Shown: positions 51,275 through 63,317, counted from the stretch's first letter. The stretch is 64,000 nucleotides of DNA from Apostichopus japonicus (GCF_037975245.1 NC_092562.1:11517001-11581000), one strand, 5' to 3'. Program-made: numbers and translations. Notes: generated from the letters alone by a model not told the origin.

Positions 51275-53395
51275 ATGGGTTTCAAAAACAAGAAGAATCG
51301 TGTTCATCCAACCGGAAACAATAAGAAGCAACAACGGAAAGAGAGAAAGAGGAGAAGATTAGCTCGACTAGTCCAGAGGATCATCCCTTTCTCTTGTTGC
51401 ACCGGGGACGGTGTACCCAAGAATGTCGTCTGCCCTGATACCTACCTCAAGAGCGACAAATGTATAACCAACACGGTTATTACACCTGAACTGACACCAA
51501 CTTCAGTCAGCCCTAAAATCTCTCCTCAACTCAAGAGATCTGCATCAGCACAGAGCTCAGCCTCAAAAGCAAGCAGTCGTTCCATTAAGGCGGAATCACC
51601 CATAGCAACAACAGCAACAACTGCTACTCCTCTTGTATCTACAGAGTCCAGTAGATCTTCAATAGTGGAATCCCCGCCACATGTCACCAGGTTCTGCTTG
51701 GTGCCATCTACAGGGTCATCCAGTGACGATGATTCTGATGGGGCTGATCATGTTGAATTCAATCCTCAACCACCTCTGAAGAAGTACCCTCTACGCCAGT
51801 CACCACAGAAAATGGCTTCAATCGCTGGTTCTTCAAAGTGCAACGAACATCCCAATCCGCCGAAAATTAAACAAACGGCTGCGGCGAAGTCTTGCCTATC
51901 AACAAATTACCAACCTGCCTTCGTTGATCTGAGGGATGAGCTACTGTTCCCTCATGCCACCACTATTCCCTCAACAAGACCACCCACCTACCAAAGATCA
52001 CATTATAGCCAACTGAATGCAAGGGCTTTCAAAAGTGATTCCGAAGAATCTTTGACCCTCACGGAAAAGAAAAGTGTGAGTTCTGATGAATTCGCTGATT
52101 GCTTTGAACCGCAAAAGACCGTATCAGGGATCCGCCAACAAAAGGAGGAACCACATGAGGAACCATCTGGTGATGACGTAACTGCACCAGAAAAGCAGAA
52201 AACCTACTCTCGTGAGCATCTTGATTTGCAAAATAAGCAAGTTGAAGTGTCTGTTGAGCAGATTTGCCACAGAGAGGAGGAGGAGGAGGAAGAGGCGCAG
52301 GTAGAGAAGACGGAGGCGCAGGTAGAGGCGGAGGAGGAGGCGCAGGTAGAGGTGGAGGCGCAGGATGAGGCGGAGGAGTCCACAATACCAGTAAATCCAC
52401 CAAATAATTCAGAGGGGCAGTCCAGTGACTCAGAGGAGGTATGTTTACATTCATTTGTATCTAGTAAAGTGTGTATAGTAAATATCATGAAACCCGATTT
52501 TCTTTCAGGAAGAAGGGCGACGAGGGGTAAGGGGGGGGGGAGGGGGAACTCAATATTCAGAAATGGTACTTCAGAACAAATGTTTACACAGATTAATTGT
52601 TGTTTTTCTTTACAGGAACTGGGTTTCTTTCCTGGAGAAGAGCACATTTTTCTGCCTCTTATTAAGACCAGTGTCACAGGACTACGTGGTTGGCTTCTTA
52701 CACTTGGTATTCACCAACATGCTATCCAACCAGATCCACCTTTTTCAATTAAGGAAGGTGACAAAATCATGTCTTGTGCCATCAACCACACCCTCCTGGG
52801 TATCTCGTTCTATGTCAATGGATTTCAAAACGGGTTCACTTTTCGAGGTGAGAGTTGTCCATACTCTTTAGATTGTATGTTTCGTTCAGCGATCCAAAAT
52901 GGCAACACTACACACTTAAAGAATTTTCCTCAAGATCGTTTCCTCGATGCTATTGAAGCACTAAAGACGGTCAAGAATGGGACCAACGATGCTTGGGTTC
53001 TTGAGTGGGATATAGATAGCATACTCGCCCCTTACAGAGAAATGGGTATTGAGCTACCAGAACAAGATCAACCCACAGGGCTACCCATGGAGATGATCAG
53101 ACCACAGACAGAAGAAAGCTCATTAGCATATCACGTGACTCAACTAGACGTAGATGCCTGTGAGGCCTTACTATACACCTTTAACAGTTACTTCATGGTG
53201 TTCGTTCCATCCACTGATGGTAGAGTTTTCCTGTTAGACGACCATCCACACAAACAAATGGAAGGTGGAGCCATCGTGCTTGTCTGCCCAAATACAACGG
53301 AACATGTTCAAGACATGCTAAATAGGTACCACTTTGAATATTTCAAATCACCGTTCAACCTGGGCCAGGGAACAAAGTTCTCGTTTAGGTGCTAA
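51275..53395 (+). CDS. unnamed protein, 647 residues, with possible papain-fold peptidase C-terminus
   Basis: Two exons, 51275-52438 and 52616-53395, joined in phase 0 across a 177-base intron (donor GTATGT, acceptor ctttacag). Residues 1-35 are strongly basic (KKQQRKERKRRRLARLVQR), suggesting a nuclear or nucleolar signal. Residues 70-388 are low-complexity Ser/Pro/Thr-rich and then Glu-rich, so probably disordered. Exon 2 encodes one compact domain (389-647). In it GDKIMSCAINHTL (Cys442) and VFLLDDHPH (Asp596-x-His598), about 154 residues apart, fit the order Cys...Asp-x-His of papain-fold ubiquitin-specific proteases of the C76 type. WDIDSIL near 519-525 fits a conserved part of such domains as I recall them. 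This assignment is tentative, and a non-catalytic role is equally open. The disorder-plus-domain layout resembles taxon-specific host genes or domesticated transposon proteins. Confidence 0.7.
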   Translation: MGFKNKKNRVHPTGNNKKQQRKERKRRRLARLVQRIIPFSCCTGDGVPKNVVCPDTYLKSDKCITNTVITPELTPTSVSPKISPQLKRSASAQSSASKASSRSIKAESPIATTATTATPLVSTESSRSSIVESPPHVTRFCLVPSTGSSSDDDSDGADHVEFNPQPPLKKYPLRQSPQKMASIAGSSKCNEHPNPPKIKQTAAAKSCLSTNYQPAFVDLRDELLFPHATTIPSTRPPTYQRSHYSQLNARAFKSDSEESLTLTEKKSVSSDEFADCFEPQKTVSGIRQQKEEPHEEPSGDDVTAPEKQKTYSREHLDLQNKQVEVSVEQICHREEEEEEEAQVEKTEAQVEAEEEAQVEVEAQDEAEESTIPVNPPNNSEGQSSDSEEVCLHSFVSSKVCIVNIMKPDFLSGRRATRGKGGGRGNSIFRNGTSEQMFTQINCCFSLQELGFFPGEEHIFLPLIKTSVTGLRGWLLTLGIHQHAIQPDPPFSIKEGDKIMSCAINHTLLGISFYVNGFQNGFTFRGESCPYSLDCMFRSAIQNGNTTHLKNFPQDRFLDAIEALKTVKNGTNDAWVLEWDIDSILAPYREMGIELPEQDQPTGLPMEMIRPQTEESSLAYHVTQLDVDACEALLYTFNSYFMVFVPSTDGRVFLLDDHPHKQMEGGAIVLVCPNTTEHVQDMLNRYHFEYFKSPFNLGQGTKFSFRC
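52274..52380 (+). repeat. Glu/Ala-coding minisatellite within exon 1
   Basis: Degenerate units of gaggcgcaggtagaggcgga encode alternating EAQVE and EAEEE. All length changes are multiples of three, so the frame is kept. The length is likely to vary between individuals. Confidence 0.8.
52439..52615 (+). other. in-frame intron (exitron-like)
   Basis: 177 bases, divisible by three, with no stop in the host frame. If retained it adds 59 residues rich in Gly and Arg from a G run. Donor GTATGT and acceptor ctttacag are good, and the joined sequence SSDSEE-ELGFFPGEEH reads naturally, so splicing is favoured. Confidence 0.7.
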
Positions 53396-55259
53396 CATTT
53401 TAACTATCTATCACTTTTACTTCCCTTTTCTTTAACAATATTTCCAAAAAACAATAACGAAGATAGACTTTATGAAATCGAAATCTTTAGAAAGTGACCG
53501 CGAAAAACTGAAACTGCTAAAACAAGAAAAACTAAAACTAATTAATAGTAGAAAATTTAAAGACAATATTCAAACATAATGATAAAAACATTGATTAGAT
53601 TTGCTGAGAGGATGGACAAACGCTTTTAGAAAGAAGTAAAGAAATGGTGGATAAGAAGGGGATAATATGGCGCCGGCTTTGCTCGTACGAAAAACGTATA
53701 GAAGACGTATAGAAGAAAGGAATCCGGCTAGAAAGAAGGTGATAAGAAAGGTAAATAATTCCATGAGGGTCACGTGTTACAGAAGAGTCATTCCAGGCAA
53801 GGTGGGTACTGATTACGTCACTTTGATCTTTTCAAGAGTCTCAACAGTGCTTGGTTAGTTGTTTTCATACAGGTCATGTGTAGACAGGGTATACTTATAC
53901 AACATCTCAAATATTGTATTTTAGTCAAATTTCAGTGGAGGCAAGCTGTATTTTAGGAAGAGGAGAAGGGGGAAGGATAAGGGGCAGTTATATTTCTAAT
54001 AATCTTTAACAGAGAAGATGATTAGTTACCAGTCAGATGAAAGATACTTTAAACAGGTCTATATTTTCCAAGATCTCTGATACACTCAGGTAAGGTAACT
54101 TCCATACATTTCAATTTACTGCAGAATATTCAAATATCTAAGGCGTTCATTCCACCGCCAACTTTCACAAGCTGTGTGCTATAAGAGGTTAAAGGGGGGG
54201 GGGGGAGTGGGTGTCCCGGGTACGTCCTCCAATTAGCAGGAAGAGTAGGGGTAGTTGGAGGAGCAAGTTCTTGAAAAGGGTTAGAGGGAAATTCGGGGAG
54301 ATTGGGATGGGTATGAACGTTATGATAACCATTCATTGTTCACTGAATGCAATTATCGCTTTGAATGGACAAATTATTACTTCCATATATTATTTGATCG
54401 ATTAGAGTTCTCTGACAGACTGACTACTCCACTGACTGACTAACTGACTTACTGATCGACCGTACAACATAACGAATGTATATCCCCAAATCACAATATC
54501 TAACAATGGGCTTGATCCATGCTTACTACTTACTTAAGTCTAAGTCTCACAGAATTGATGACTGAAAATAGCTGTAGAATGCCTGACTATACGCGCAAAT
54601 ACTGTCCGCTGCAATACATGGTTCATACGCTGATAATTATAAATCCCTCCACGTTCACTACAGGATATGATTCTGTATATATCTTATCCCAGAATGAGTG
54701 TTTCATGTAATCTATTAGAATTAATGAGGCTGTCTGGATGCCCCACCCCCCCCCCCCACTACCTTCCCCGTGCACTGCTATGTATGTAATCGTGGCATTG
54801 GTTTTGCTTTATTTTCTTTGTCTGTTTGTCTAAACCTGCATTGGCTATTACATGGCTAGCCTGAAGGATACTTTATCTGTGGTTAACTGGAAATTCAACG
54901 TTTTGTTTTTGTCTTGAATGATTTGCCTTGTCATTGGTTAAAATTATTCAAGCAGATTCTCTGAAGCTTGGGTAACCCAAAAGCGGAAATTTATAGCTAT
55001 TATATGAACGCAATGATAGTAGTAGGAAATATTTCGTTTACAATTTTCTATGATCTGGTGATATCAGTTGAATTGTTGTAGCTTAAGTGCCCCCATATAA
55101 CTAAGGAGTTACCCTTTAATAAACGAACGGAGACCAGGGAGAAGGTCGTTATTGCTTGGGTTATGTGTCCAGGAACAGCTCAGACAAGCTAACTGCAAAT
55201 ATTGCCATCAGGTATTTCGAAATGTGACTTAGGATGCAACTTACTCACATGCTTTATAT
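53396..55259. other. non-coding downstream of the 647-residue gene
   Basis: No further gene supported. The first few hundred bases probably contain the 3' untranslated region, though no clear AATAAA was found. A poly-G run lies at 54196-54205 and a poly-C run near 54745. Confidence 0.4.
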
Positions 55260-55425
55260 TTTATTCTATTTTTTTATATATAATTTTTTAATATTTTTTT
55301 TTATATATTTAATTTTTTTTTTATTTTTTTATTTTTAAAAATTTTTTCATATATTTTGCATTTATTTATTTATTACTTTGTATTTATTTATTTATTATTT
55401 ATTTTTTATTTTTTGTGAGGCTGTG
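55260..55425. repeat. AT-only low-complexity tract
   Basis: Runs of tttttatatatt and tatttatttattt with almost no G or C. Confidence 0.9.
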
Positions 55426-58112
55426 GTCATCCTGTAATTTTAGCGTTATTATCCGAAAACTATGAGTGATGTGCAACGACAATGTCCAGTGCTGTTAAGG
55501 GAAATTCATTGTTCTGTCTGGTAGCTTAGTTAAATGCAATGGACACACAATCGAAGGAATTACCACCACGTACATTTAGCGGCCATTCCTCTGTTATGGG
55601 GTATTAAGCCTACTCGCTTAGCCTATGGAAAAAAATACAACTTAATTTGATATCACTAGATCTGTTTAAAGTGCAAATATTTCACCCATTATGGTGTCAA
55701 TTCAGTAATGTCTTTGTGTAACTGGGAACCATTCATGTTCATCATAACCACGTTTAGGCTAGAAGGTTTGAGTGAATAGTTTTTCTTTAATGACACGAGC
55801 AACAGTTCAAGATTAAAAAGGAATTGTTTGGAATTTCCAGTTAATAACAGATATATCAGAATGGAACTGAACCATGGCAGTTTTTTTTAAAAATCTTGGC
55901 TAATCTAAACTTAGAGTCCCTTGGCCTTAACCACATAGGCTAGGGCCTAAATGTAAACAGTGTGTAGCGCAGGTTCTAGAGTGTGTAGAGCAGGTGTGTA
56001 GCGTAGGCTATACGCTAGGCTACAGTGGTCTTAACTGTACTGCAGTCTAAATTATAATGGATAGAAAATATTTTATGTGAGAAGATTAAAGCATTTTATT
56101 TACCTGGGATGCGCAACTGCTTTGCAAACGTGGCTTTGTTCCCTGCCATGTCATGGAGAAATAATATTGTTAAAAAAGCTGATAAATTCCTCCAAGCAAA
56201 ATATTTTTACTATGATTAAACTCTCCGATTTTAGGTATGTTCGAATGCCAACTACTGCGCCTTACTTTTCTTGAACGCACTGATAGCGCGGGCAATGCGC
56301 GCAGGAACGCGCACAACTTGACTAGCAAAGATATGTACAGCGCCTTCGGCGCTATACGAAGTCTTAGAATTGGACACGCGCAAAATGTAATACCGCAACT
56401 ATTTTATACGCGTGGAATTGCATGAAAGAAAGCATGTCGGAATGCCAATACTTCTCCTTTTTTTTTTTTTTTTTTGGTGGGGTGAGATGGACGGCTAGGT
56501 GGGGAAAGTTGATTTAAGGTTATCCCATAGTTGAACCTCCCTACTTGACGTTTTAATTAGCCAACATATTCAAATACCCTAGTTAACCCTTTTTAATTTT
56601 TGGGGGGCCGGGGGGGGGGGGCTTATTAGCATCCCCTATGCGCGCTTTGTCCTACATTAAGACGTGCAAAGCGTGCTGACGTAAACAACTGACAGAAAGC
56701 GCAAGTGTATTTTTAGGTAAAGAGTTTGGGGCGGGGGTACTGAAGAATATTTCATAGCATACCCCCTACCTCTGTTACCTCGTAAAGGGACTAGGGGGTA
56801 TATGTAGAGTCTAGCTCGTTGATATTGTTAATGACCTACACCAAACAGAAGTACCCAACTTTAATTACATAGAACGACACATACCTGTTTATGGTGTAGG
56901 GTGTATTTCTACCACCCAGTCAGCTTCGCGCTGACCTTCAGCTTCGCCCCCCCCCCCCCCCAGACTCTCTCTCGTTGAATTTATCTTTGTTATAATAGTC
57001 TCAGAACTGATCCATGGTTTCACCTCCAGCTACCCCAGGGCCACCGTTACAAAAAAAAATACAAAAAAAAAAACATTAACCTCATTTAATATGCCTTGGA
57101 AATTGAAATAGTACATACCTGTGAAAGTTGATGGCGGGTGGATGGCAAGTACCTACTGCAGTAATACCAGGGAATAATAATTAAAAGAATAGTTCCCTGT
57201 GGCCGGAATATCGGCAAGCTACAAGATGTATGTAGGTTACCTTATCTCAATGTATCAGAAGGAACTGGAATTATTTACATTGCTAGACATGGTAAGAAAC
57301 CCCAAGACTTCTTCCCATAACTCCCCCACCATAACTTGTCTTTTAAGATTCCTTTAACATTGAACGACTTACACATTAAAGTTATACCCAGAAACCAGCC
57401 TGTATGGAAACACTAGTTTTAAGCATTAATTGGACAATTGTAAGATGAATTTGACAAATCATGCAACCAGAACCAAGCCCTGTATCACGTGACGGAGAGG
57501 TGATACCTTTGAAGATGAAAGTTACTGAGCAGCAGAAAGTTACGAATAGAGAAGAAATGATTGAAGAAGATAGATTCCTGCTGATTTAACATCGTCAGCT
57601 AGTCATGTGGAGATCATTACATGAGAAGAAGATTACGAGCAAAGCCACCTTATATACCATGAAGGCTACAACATCCAGCCAATCCCAGTACCATTAAGCC
57701 ATTGTGAAGATCAAACGACTGGAAAGCGTCTACCAGCCCATTAGAAGATCCAGGCAAATCTGAATTATAAAAATATTTCATATATAATTAAAATTGACAA
57801 TGAATGTTAAAACCTCGTGCAATAAACCATTACGTGCCACACCAAAAAAACAGTTTATCCTTCAGTTTATCCTTTTAGTAGATTCACTCTTTCGGTGATA
57901 GATATCATTAAATTGAATGTAACAAGTAAGGAAACCTCCCCGGGCCATCTACAGACTATGACAGAACGATCGATTAATTCTGATCCCAATGATACATCCG
58001 GAACTTCCTCTTCTCTTCCCCTCTTCATCTTCCTCTTCTCCACCCCCCCCCCCATAATCATTCACTACCCTCCCCCTTCTCCATCCTCTCTTATATCCCG
58101 TTCATCATACCG
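55426..58112. other. non-coding; CpG-rich patch near 56.27-56.42 kb
   Basis: Between 56270 and 56415 words such as agcgcgggcaatgcgcgcag and acagcgccttcggcgct stand out from the AT-rich flanks. AATAAA at 57822 could end a transcript. No splice-bounded frame found. Confidence 0.4.
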
Positions 58113-58120
58113 ATACCGCC

Positions 58121-59313
58121 CATGGGCGGATCCAGGGCCTTTGTTTGGGAGGGGCCAAAGTGGCATTAGAGTGATATGGGGGAGGGGTCTAAGGGGAGGG
58201 GTGCCCCGCTGACCCGCACAAGCGTCCGAAAACACCGCATTGTAATTGTCAAGTATACATAAAAAAAATTGCATCAAATTTTGACTAAGCAACCATCATT
58301 TCTTTAGCATTTAGCATAATAGAGTATAAAACCTCCTTTACAGCATCATTTGAACCTCAAATTAGCCTATATTTCTTTTCATTGGGGCGAGCAGCGAACA
58401 TTTTCATGCCACGGGAAAGAATGAATTATCACCTACTATTCAATTTATTGATGTTAGACACACAAAAATGCATATTTCTCAGAAAATTTTGGGTGACAAA
58501 AGCCTTTCTAAGTGCCACCATTTTACATGTAGGCATCACCAGGATTCCAAAAAAATTCAAAAGGGGAGGGGGACACCCCCTCCCCTTATACCCCTCCCCC
58601 AGGACGGCGATTCGTGGCATGGACCAGCATTTGCCTTCTCAAGAGTTGGGAGCTATGTAAATGTATGAGCATGAGTATTTACAGTTTAACACCATTTTGC
58701 AGTTACAGGCTGGTTGTAAGAAATTTATCAGTGGCGTAGGAAGGTACTTTTGAGTGGGGGGGCTGAAGACTGATGGCCGGCCTGGGGGAGGGGTCTAAGG
58801 GGAGGGGGTGTCCCCCTCCCCTTTGGAATTTTTTGCATTTCCAGGTAGCCTCAGATGCAATTTGGTGCAATAAAGCACACTAAAACACCCACTCCATTTT
58901 GTAAACTTAATTTTGTATTTCACCAGGCCTTAGATGCAATTTGGTGCTCAAAATGAGATTTTTTTTCTCATTTGAAAATGAAAAAGGGGTTTTCTGACTT
59001 GCGAAGCGGGGGGGCGGAATGATACTTCCGCCCCTCCACATTTTTCACTGGGGGGGCTGGCGCCCCCCCAGCCCCCCCCGGTTCCTACGCCCTTGAAATT
59101 TATAACCTATGAGAAATAAAATTTCTTGAGAAAGATGATCCCAACTTTGTTTTATAAATATTTTAGAAAATTACACTTGGGAAACATTTTTTTTAGAAGT
59201 AAATTAACATCACCATTGTACACTTTTGTCGCACCAAATTGCATCTGAGGGCATTCAGCAATAGAAAATTTTCCAAAGGGGAGGGGGCCCCCCCCCCCTT
59301 GGATCCGCCAGTG
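58121..59313. mobile_element. hAT-type non-autonomous element with 8-bp TSD
   Basis: Starts CATGGGCGGATCCAGG and ends CCTTGGATCCGCCAGTG. The inverted ends match over GGCGGATCCA. Flanking 8-mers ATACCGCC at 58113-58120 and 59314-59321 are identical. CA-starting ends and 8-bp duplication are hAT features. A second, younger element is inserted inside at 58729-59095. No transposase is encoded. Confidence 0.85.
58729..59095. mobile_element. nested hAT-type MITE with 8-bp TSD
   Basis: Starts CAGTGGCGTAGGAAGG and ends CGGTTCCTACGCCCTTG. Flanking 8-mers AAATTTAT at 58721-58728 and 59096-59103 are identical. It is 367 bp and contains gcatttccaggtagcctcag and long G runs. A truncated relative lies at 30329-30600 in the transporter gene. 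Confidence 0.9.
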
Positions 59314-59321
59314 ATACCGCC

Positions 59322-60432
59322 CATCAGCTTCTCTTCTCGTCAAGGTCGATCGTATCATTTTCAAGATTTAACCTAATAAGTGTTTAAGTTAACTACTCTC
59401 TCCTTAAAATTGTGAGAGGGCTGAGGCGAGAGACATGCAGAAAATAAAAGCAGTGCCTTCCTCCATGGATTACTTGTGGCTCAACCTTGTAACACGGAAC
59501 TGCAAAAGTCATACATGCGCATGCAATTGGTAACTCCTATGTCCTCTATAGCTAATCTATGCACTTTCCCCCAAAATGGCATGCATGTGTCATCGTGGAA
59601 CCGGGTAAAGTGACTTCCAAATTGAACTGTACTAATGTACCACAGCAAAAGAGAGAACAAATGTAATGATCCCCACCCCTCCACAAAGGATTAACTTGTA
59701 AGAATAACATCTTAGAATACCCACAGGCATCATTATCATAGTAATTCTTGGATACAACCAAAGAGTATAAATCTAACTGCAGATGGTGTCCTACATCAGA
59801 AGGATGTATGGTAGGCCTAAGCCATTTTATAAATGCAATATAGTGGAGGGTATACTGAAATTCGAATAATAGGCAACATGAGTGCCACGCTGCATGTGAT
59901 CATTTCTCATAATTATATAATACTATGATTTACCATTATAGGACCATGGAAGGCAGGTATATTCCCCCTCCCTAAGAAGAGGATACACCCCACGAAACAC
60001 ACCCCCCCCCTCCACACCAAAAAACTCACAATTATACTCTTAAAAGTCACTAAGACATAAGATATATGTTGCTGTAAGAAGACTACAGCTTCGAATTAGA
60101 CGTTTCATGAAGACTTTGCTTTGTTATAGGAGTAAGCGTTTTGCTTCCTTGAGTAAACACAACATAAGTATATTTTCACTCACCTTTAAGCTAATAGTAC
60201 TTACACTTTGTATTAACATTTCAGAAGTAAATGGTATAAACGGCTTGTTATTTCTTTTAAATCTTGGCGGCTGTTTGACTGGAACAGGTTGGCAATAGGA
60301 GGTGCCAAATTATAGGGAGGGAGGGAGGGGGGAGAGGGTAACAACCCATACCTTCTATCGTCAGTCACGGGAAAGTGGTTCTGTCGGGGGGGGGGATTAT
60401 TTATTCATTCGCGGAAGAATAAGACCACCCAG
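59322..60432. other. non-coding, no gene seen
   Basis: AT-rich with short frames only; a poly-C run near 60001-60011 and G-rich ggagggagggagggggg near 60317. Confidence 0.45.
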
Positions 60433-60605
60433 CAGGGGCGGATGCAGGATTTGTGACGGGGGGGGGGGTCTGACTGATCCAGCCGCACCTGAACGTAAGA
60501 CTATCTAAGCGGAGCGCCACCATCGGTTGGCGCGGAGCGTACCATAAAATTTTTGGCTTTACAAACCCCCCAGATGGCCGGAAACGGCACTTCCCGAGTA
60601 TTCTA
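60433..60605. mobile_element. fragment of hAT-type repeat
   Basis: Starts CAGGGGCGGATGCAGG. It continues through a G run to ggcgcggagcgtaccataaa, atttttggc and ccggaaacggcacttcccg, the reverse complement of the core at 33.9 kb. The right end was not recognised. Confidence 0.55.
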
Positions 60606-60778
60606 AGCTGCATGTACCTAGGCTGAAAATATGGATCTCATGTCTGCAATTTCTCAATTGATGAGAAAAAAACAATCTATGAAATATGGTAATACATATC
60701 AGATGAGTTGAGATGATACAAAAATCATAATGCCTTTAGCCCCCAATCCCCCTCCCGTTCCGTCACCACTGTTTGATG

Positions 60779-60905
60779 CAGGGCCGGATCCAGGATTCTG
60801 GAAGGGTGAGGGGTTTGGCCTCCAGTGATCCTAGGGTCTAAGGGGAGTGGGTTTCCCTCTATCCATTGTGAAATTCTTGAACAGGAAACCCCCCACAATT
60901 TAGCC
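60779..60905. mobile_element. hAT-type terminal fragment
   Basis: CAGGGCCGGATCCAGG is followed by ggtctaaggggagtgggttt, which recurs in the 58.1-58.8 kb element. No partner end with a matching target duplication was found. Confidence 0.45.
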
Positions 60906-60954
60906 ATGAAAAGCACCTACTAAACTAAACTTTTGGGAGTTCCGATACCTCCAT

Positions 60955-62575
60955 ATTTATCATCACTGAAGGAATGAGGGTAAATAGTGCAAATATTGCA
61001 CCGTTGGAGTCATGGCGAAACGTTTCTTCATTTGGGAACAGACACCATCTACAAATGGTATGGCGATTGCTCGTTTGAAATAATCCCTTGGGGTCTCAGC
61101 TGAATGCGTTGCCCGGTATGCATTCCTTCCCTTCGCCCGAGGTCTAGCTTCTTCGACATCCAGCTCCTTGGCGAGGTCTAGGGCATCCTGGTACTAAAGG
61201 GCAAACCTAGCATCAATATCCCTTCGGATTGCTACTATATCGTTGCTGACCTCTGTCAGTGATGTGTAGGCGGATCTAATATCCATGTCCCTCTACTGCA
61301 GCTTGGTGGTAATTGCGCGCAGTGGGTGCAGAACGTTCTTCAGGATCACTAGGCACACAATCATCTTAGAGTTGCCGAAGTTCGCTAAGATGCCTTGAGC
61401 CCGCTTTTTGGTTTCACCATCCCACTTCCAATTCTCCTGTATTAATTCTGATATTTCCTCATCTTCGTTGTAAAGGTGAGGATTGATAATTATGTCACGT
61501 GCGGATTGAACCGACGACGCTAGATACATGAAGTTATCAATAGCTTCGAACCGTTCCACCCACCTGGTTTTGCAAAGTCCTTTCAGCTTATGTTGTTCAG
61601 TATGTTTGCGCGCCTCCGGTGGCTGTCTATCTCTTGCTACGACGATGTAAATTACCCGATGTAGGAAGCCTTGTCTCTTGTGAGACAAATCGAAGAAGAG
61701 ATTCTGTGATACACTTCTGGATTTGGGGGAGTTTGGATGCCGACGCAATGACAAGATTTAGCTTGTGGCTATTACATGGTGTGTAAACTGCATTTGGCAC
61801 ATCCTTTCGGAACAGTCCTTGAAGACAACGATTTCCAGATGACATTACGGAAGTTGTATCGTAGGCCTGACCCCACACATTTTCTACCTTCAATCCGCAC
61901 TTCCTAAGTTGTTCCTGGATGGTTCTGACAAGATGATCGGCCGTCTCCCGACTGATATGTGAAATCAAGCAGCCCTTCTTTAATCTGTACTTCCTCACCA
62001 TCGTAATTAAGGTACATGAGACACAAAGTTAGTATGTATTGATTGGCAACATCGTCTGTCAGTTCGTCAGCTATGATGCTATAGTAAGGACACTGCTCAT
62101 CATTAATTCTGTTGGTAGTTGTCTTCTGCATAAGCACCTTGATTTCGTCTAGTGTTTCATTCTGGGTGGTTTTTGACGTATATGTGGCATTTTTTGGATA
62201 GGTTGCCAAAAACTCCCGTAAATTGGTATCGGTTTTGGCACGAAATTGTATCAGTGCTTGTAGATTCCCCTTGTTCTTGGTAGCATCTGCTGTGGAGTCG
62301 TCCCGATGACCAAGCAAGGCTGAACACTGGCGACCGGCCGAGATAGAGAATGCATTCAACAATGCTGGCCAGAGCAGATTTTTGCATGGCGTACTGCTGT
62401 TAACGTTGCTGTTCTAACTGAAAGTCAATTCTTTCATCCGGGTTTTCATGGGTTCTTAGGAAGGTATCAGCAGCCACAACACTGGACTTATGGAAGGCAG
62501 TTGTCTAGTGACCGGGGAGGATGCCTTCCGGAAGTCGACGAAAGCACGTTCAACCAAAGTTCCAAATTTACATTA
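60955..62575 (-). pseudogene. decayed hAT transposase gene (ZMYM1/DUF4371 type)
   Basis: Read on the minus strand in at least three frames. Order: TLVERAFVDFRKA (about 62560), FHKSSVVAADTFLRTHENPD, SALASIVECILYLG, ALLGHRDDSTADATKNKGNL, YSIIADELTDDVANQYILTL, HLVRTIQEQLRKCG with WGQAYDTTSVMSS, YTPCNSHKLNLVIASA, LKGLCKTRWVERFEAIDNF, and the dimerisation end DYFKRAIAIPFVDGV (about 61040). This is the layout of hAT-like transposases with a DUF4371 domain, also seen in host genes of the 52-kDa repressor type. Frameshifts lie near 62510, 62335, 61990 and 61700. In-frame stops include TAG at 61295-61293 and 61196-61194 and TAA at 62402-62400. It cannot make a full protein, and no terminal repeats with matching target duplications were assigned to it. 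Confidence 0.85.
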
Positions 62576-63224
62576 AATTAGGGTGTAGGCTAAGTCTTGA
62601 TTTCCCTTCACGTGACATTCGACCGCGGACCACATACTGTTCCGTGGCATTCAGCACAGTGTGTAAGTTAAATCTCCATAAAAAGGCCAAGGCTCCACTA
62701 CGAAATTTCTATTCGAACCTATCCTAACGTATGGGAGTTTATGTACAGATGAGATGTAGGCCTAAGGGCCTTAGGTCCGCGAAATAACGAGGTGAAGGTG
62801 GGCATACATGGAGCAATTACATATAAAATGACGGACAGTTGAATTTGGCAATCAATATAATATATCTGTCATATTCAAGTCGAATCAGTCATAACTGTTA
62901 AATATGCACACTAAAAAATGCATGTACTGTATAACAAGCGACGATCAATTGATGGCGCTATGCAGCTTTTGAAACTACTCAGTTTCATGAAGAATTCGTT
63001 GGCGCATCCTATGCAGCCTACCGCTCTGCCACCTCACCGCCCAAAAAAAATCGAACACCACCTCAATTTTGAAACTTTTCGGTCTGAAAATTGAGATTTT
63101 TAGGCATTTTTGGCACGTGTAGCACGCGTGCACACTATAGTTCATGTGACGGAAAAGACACACCTGGCTGACTTGTAAGGATAACCGGCCTTCTGACGTC
63201 CTACATGTTTAAAATTGGCGTTTA
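62576..63224. other. non-coding
   Basis: No gene seen. It may contain the rest of the decayed transposon. Confidence 0.4.
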
Positions 63225-63305
63225 ATTTAATTATTTTTTTCTCTCTCTCTTTTTTTCTCTCTCTTTTTTTTCTCTCACTCTTTTTGTTTCTCTCTTCTTT
63301 TTCTT
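63225..63305. repeat. polypyrimidine (CT/T) low-complexity tract
   Basis: Runs of tctctctcttttttt; the opposite strand gives an artefactual Lys/Arg/Glu frame. Confidence 0.9.
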
Positions 63306-63317
63306 TGGCCAAGAGCA

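Noticed and set aside
52059-52677. Minus-strand frames rich in Pro or Ser opposite the 51.3-kb gene
   Set aside because: Antisense shadows of the Glu-rich minisatellite in the real exon.
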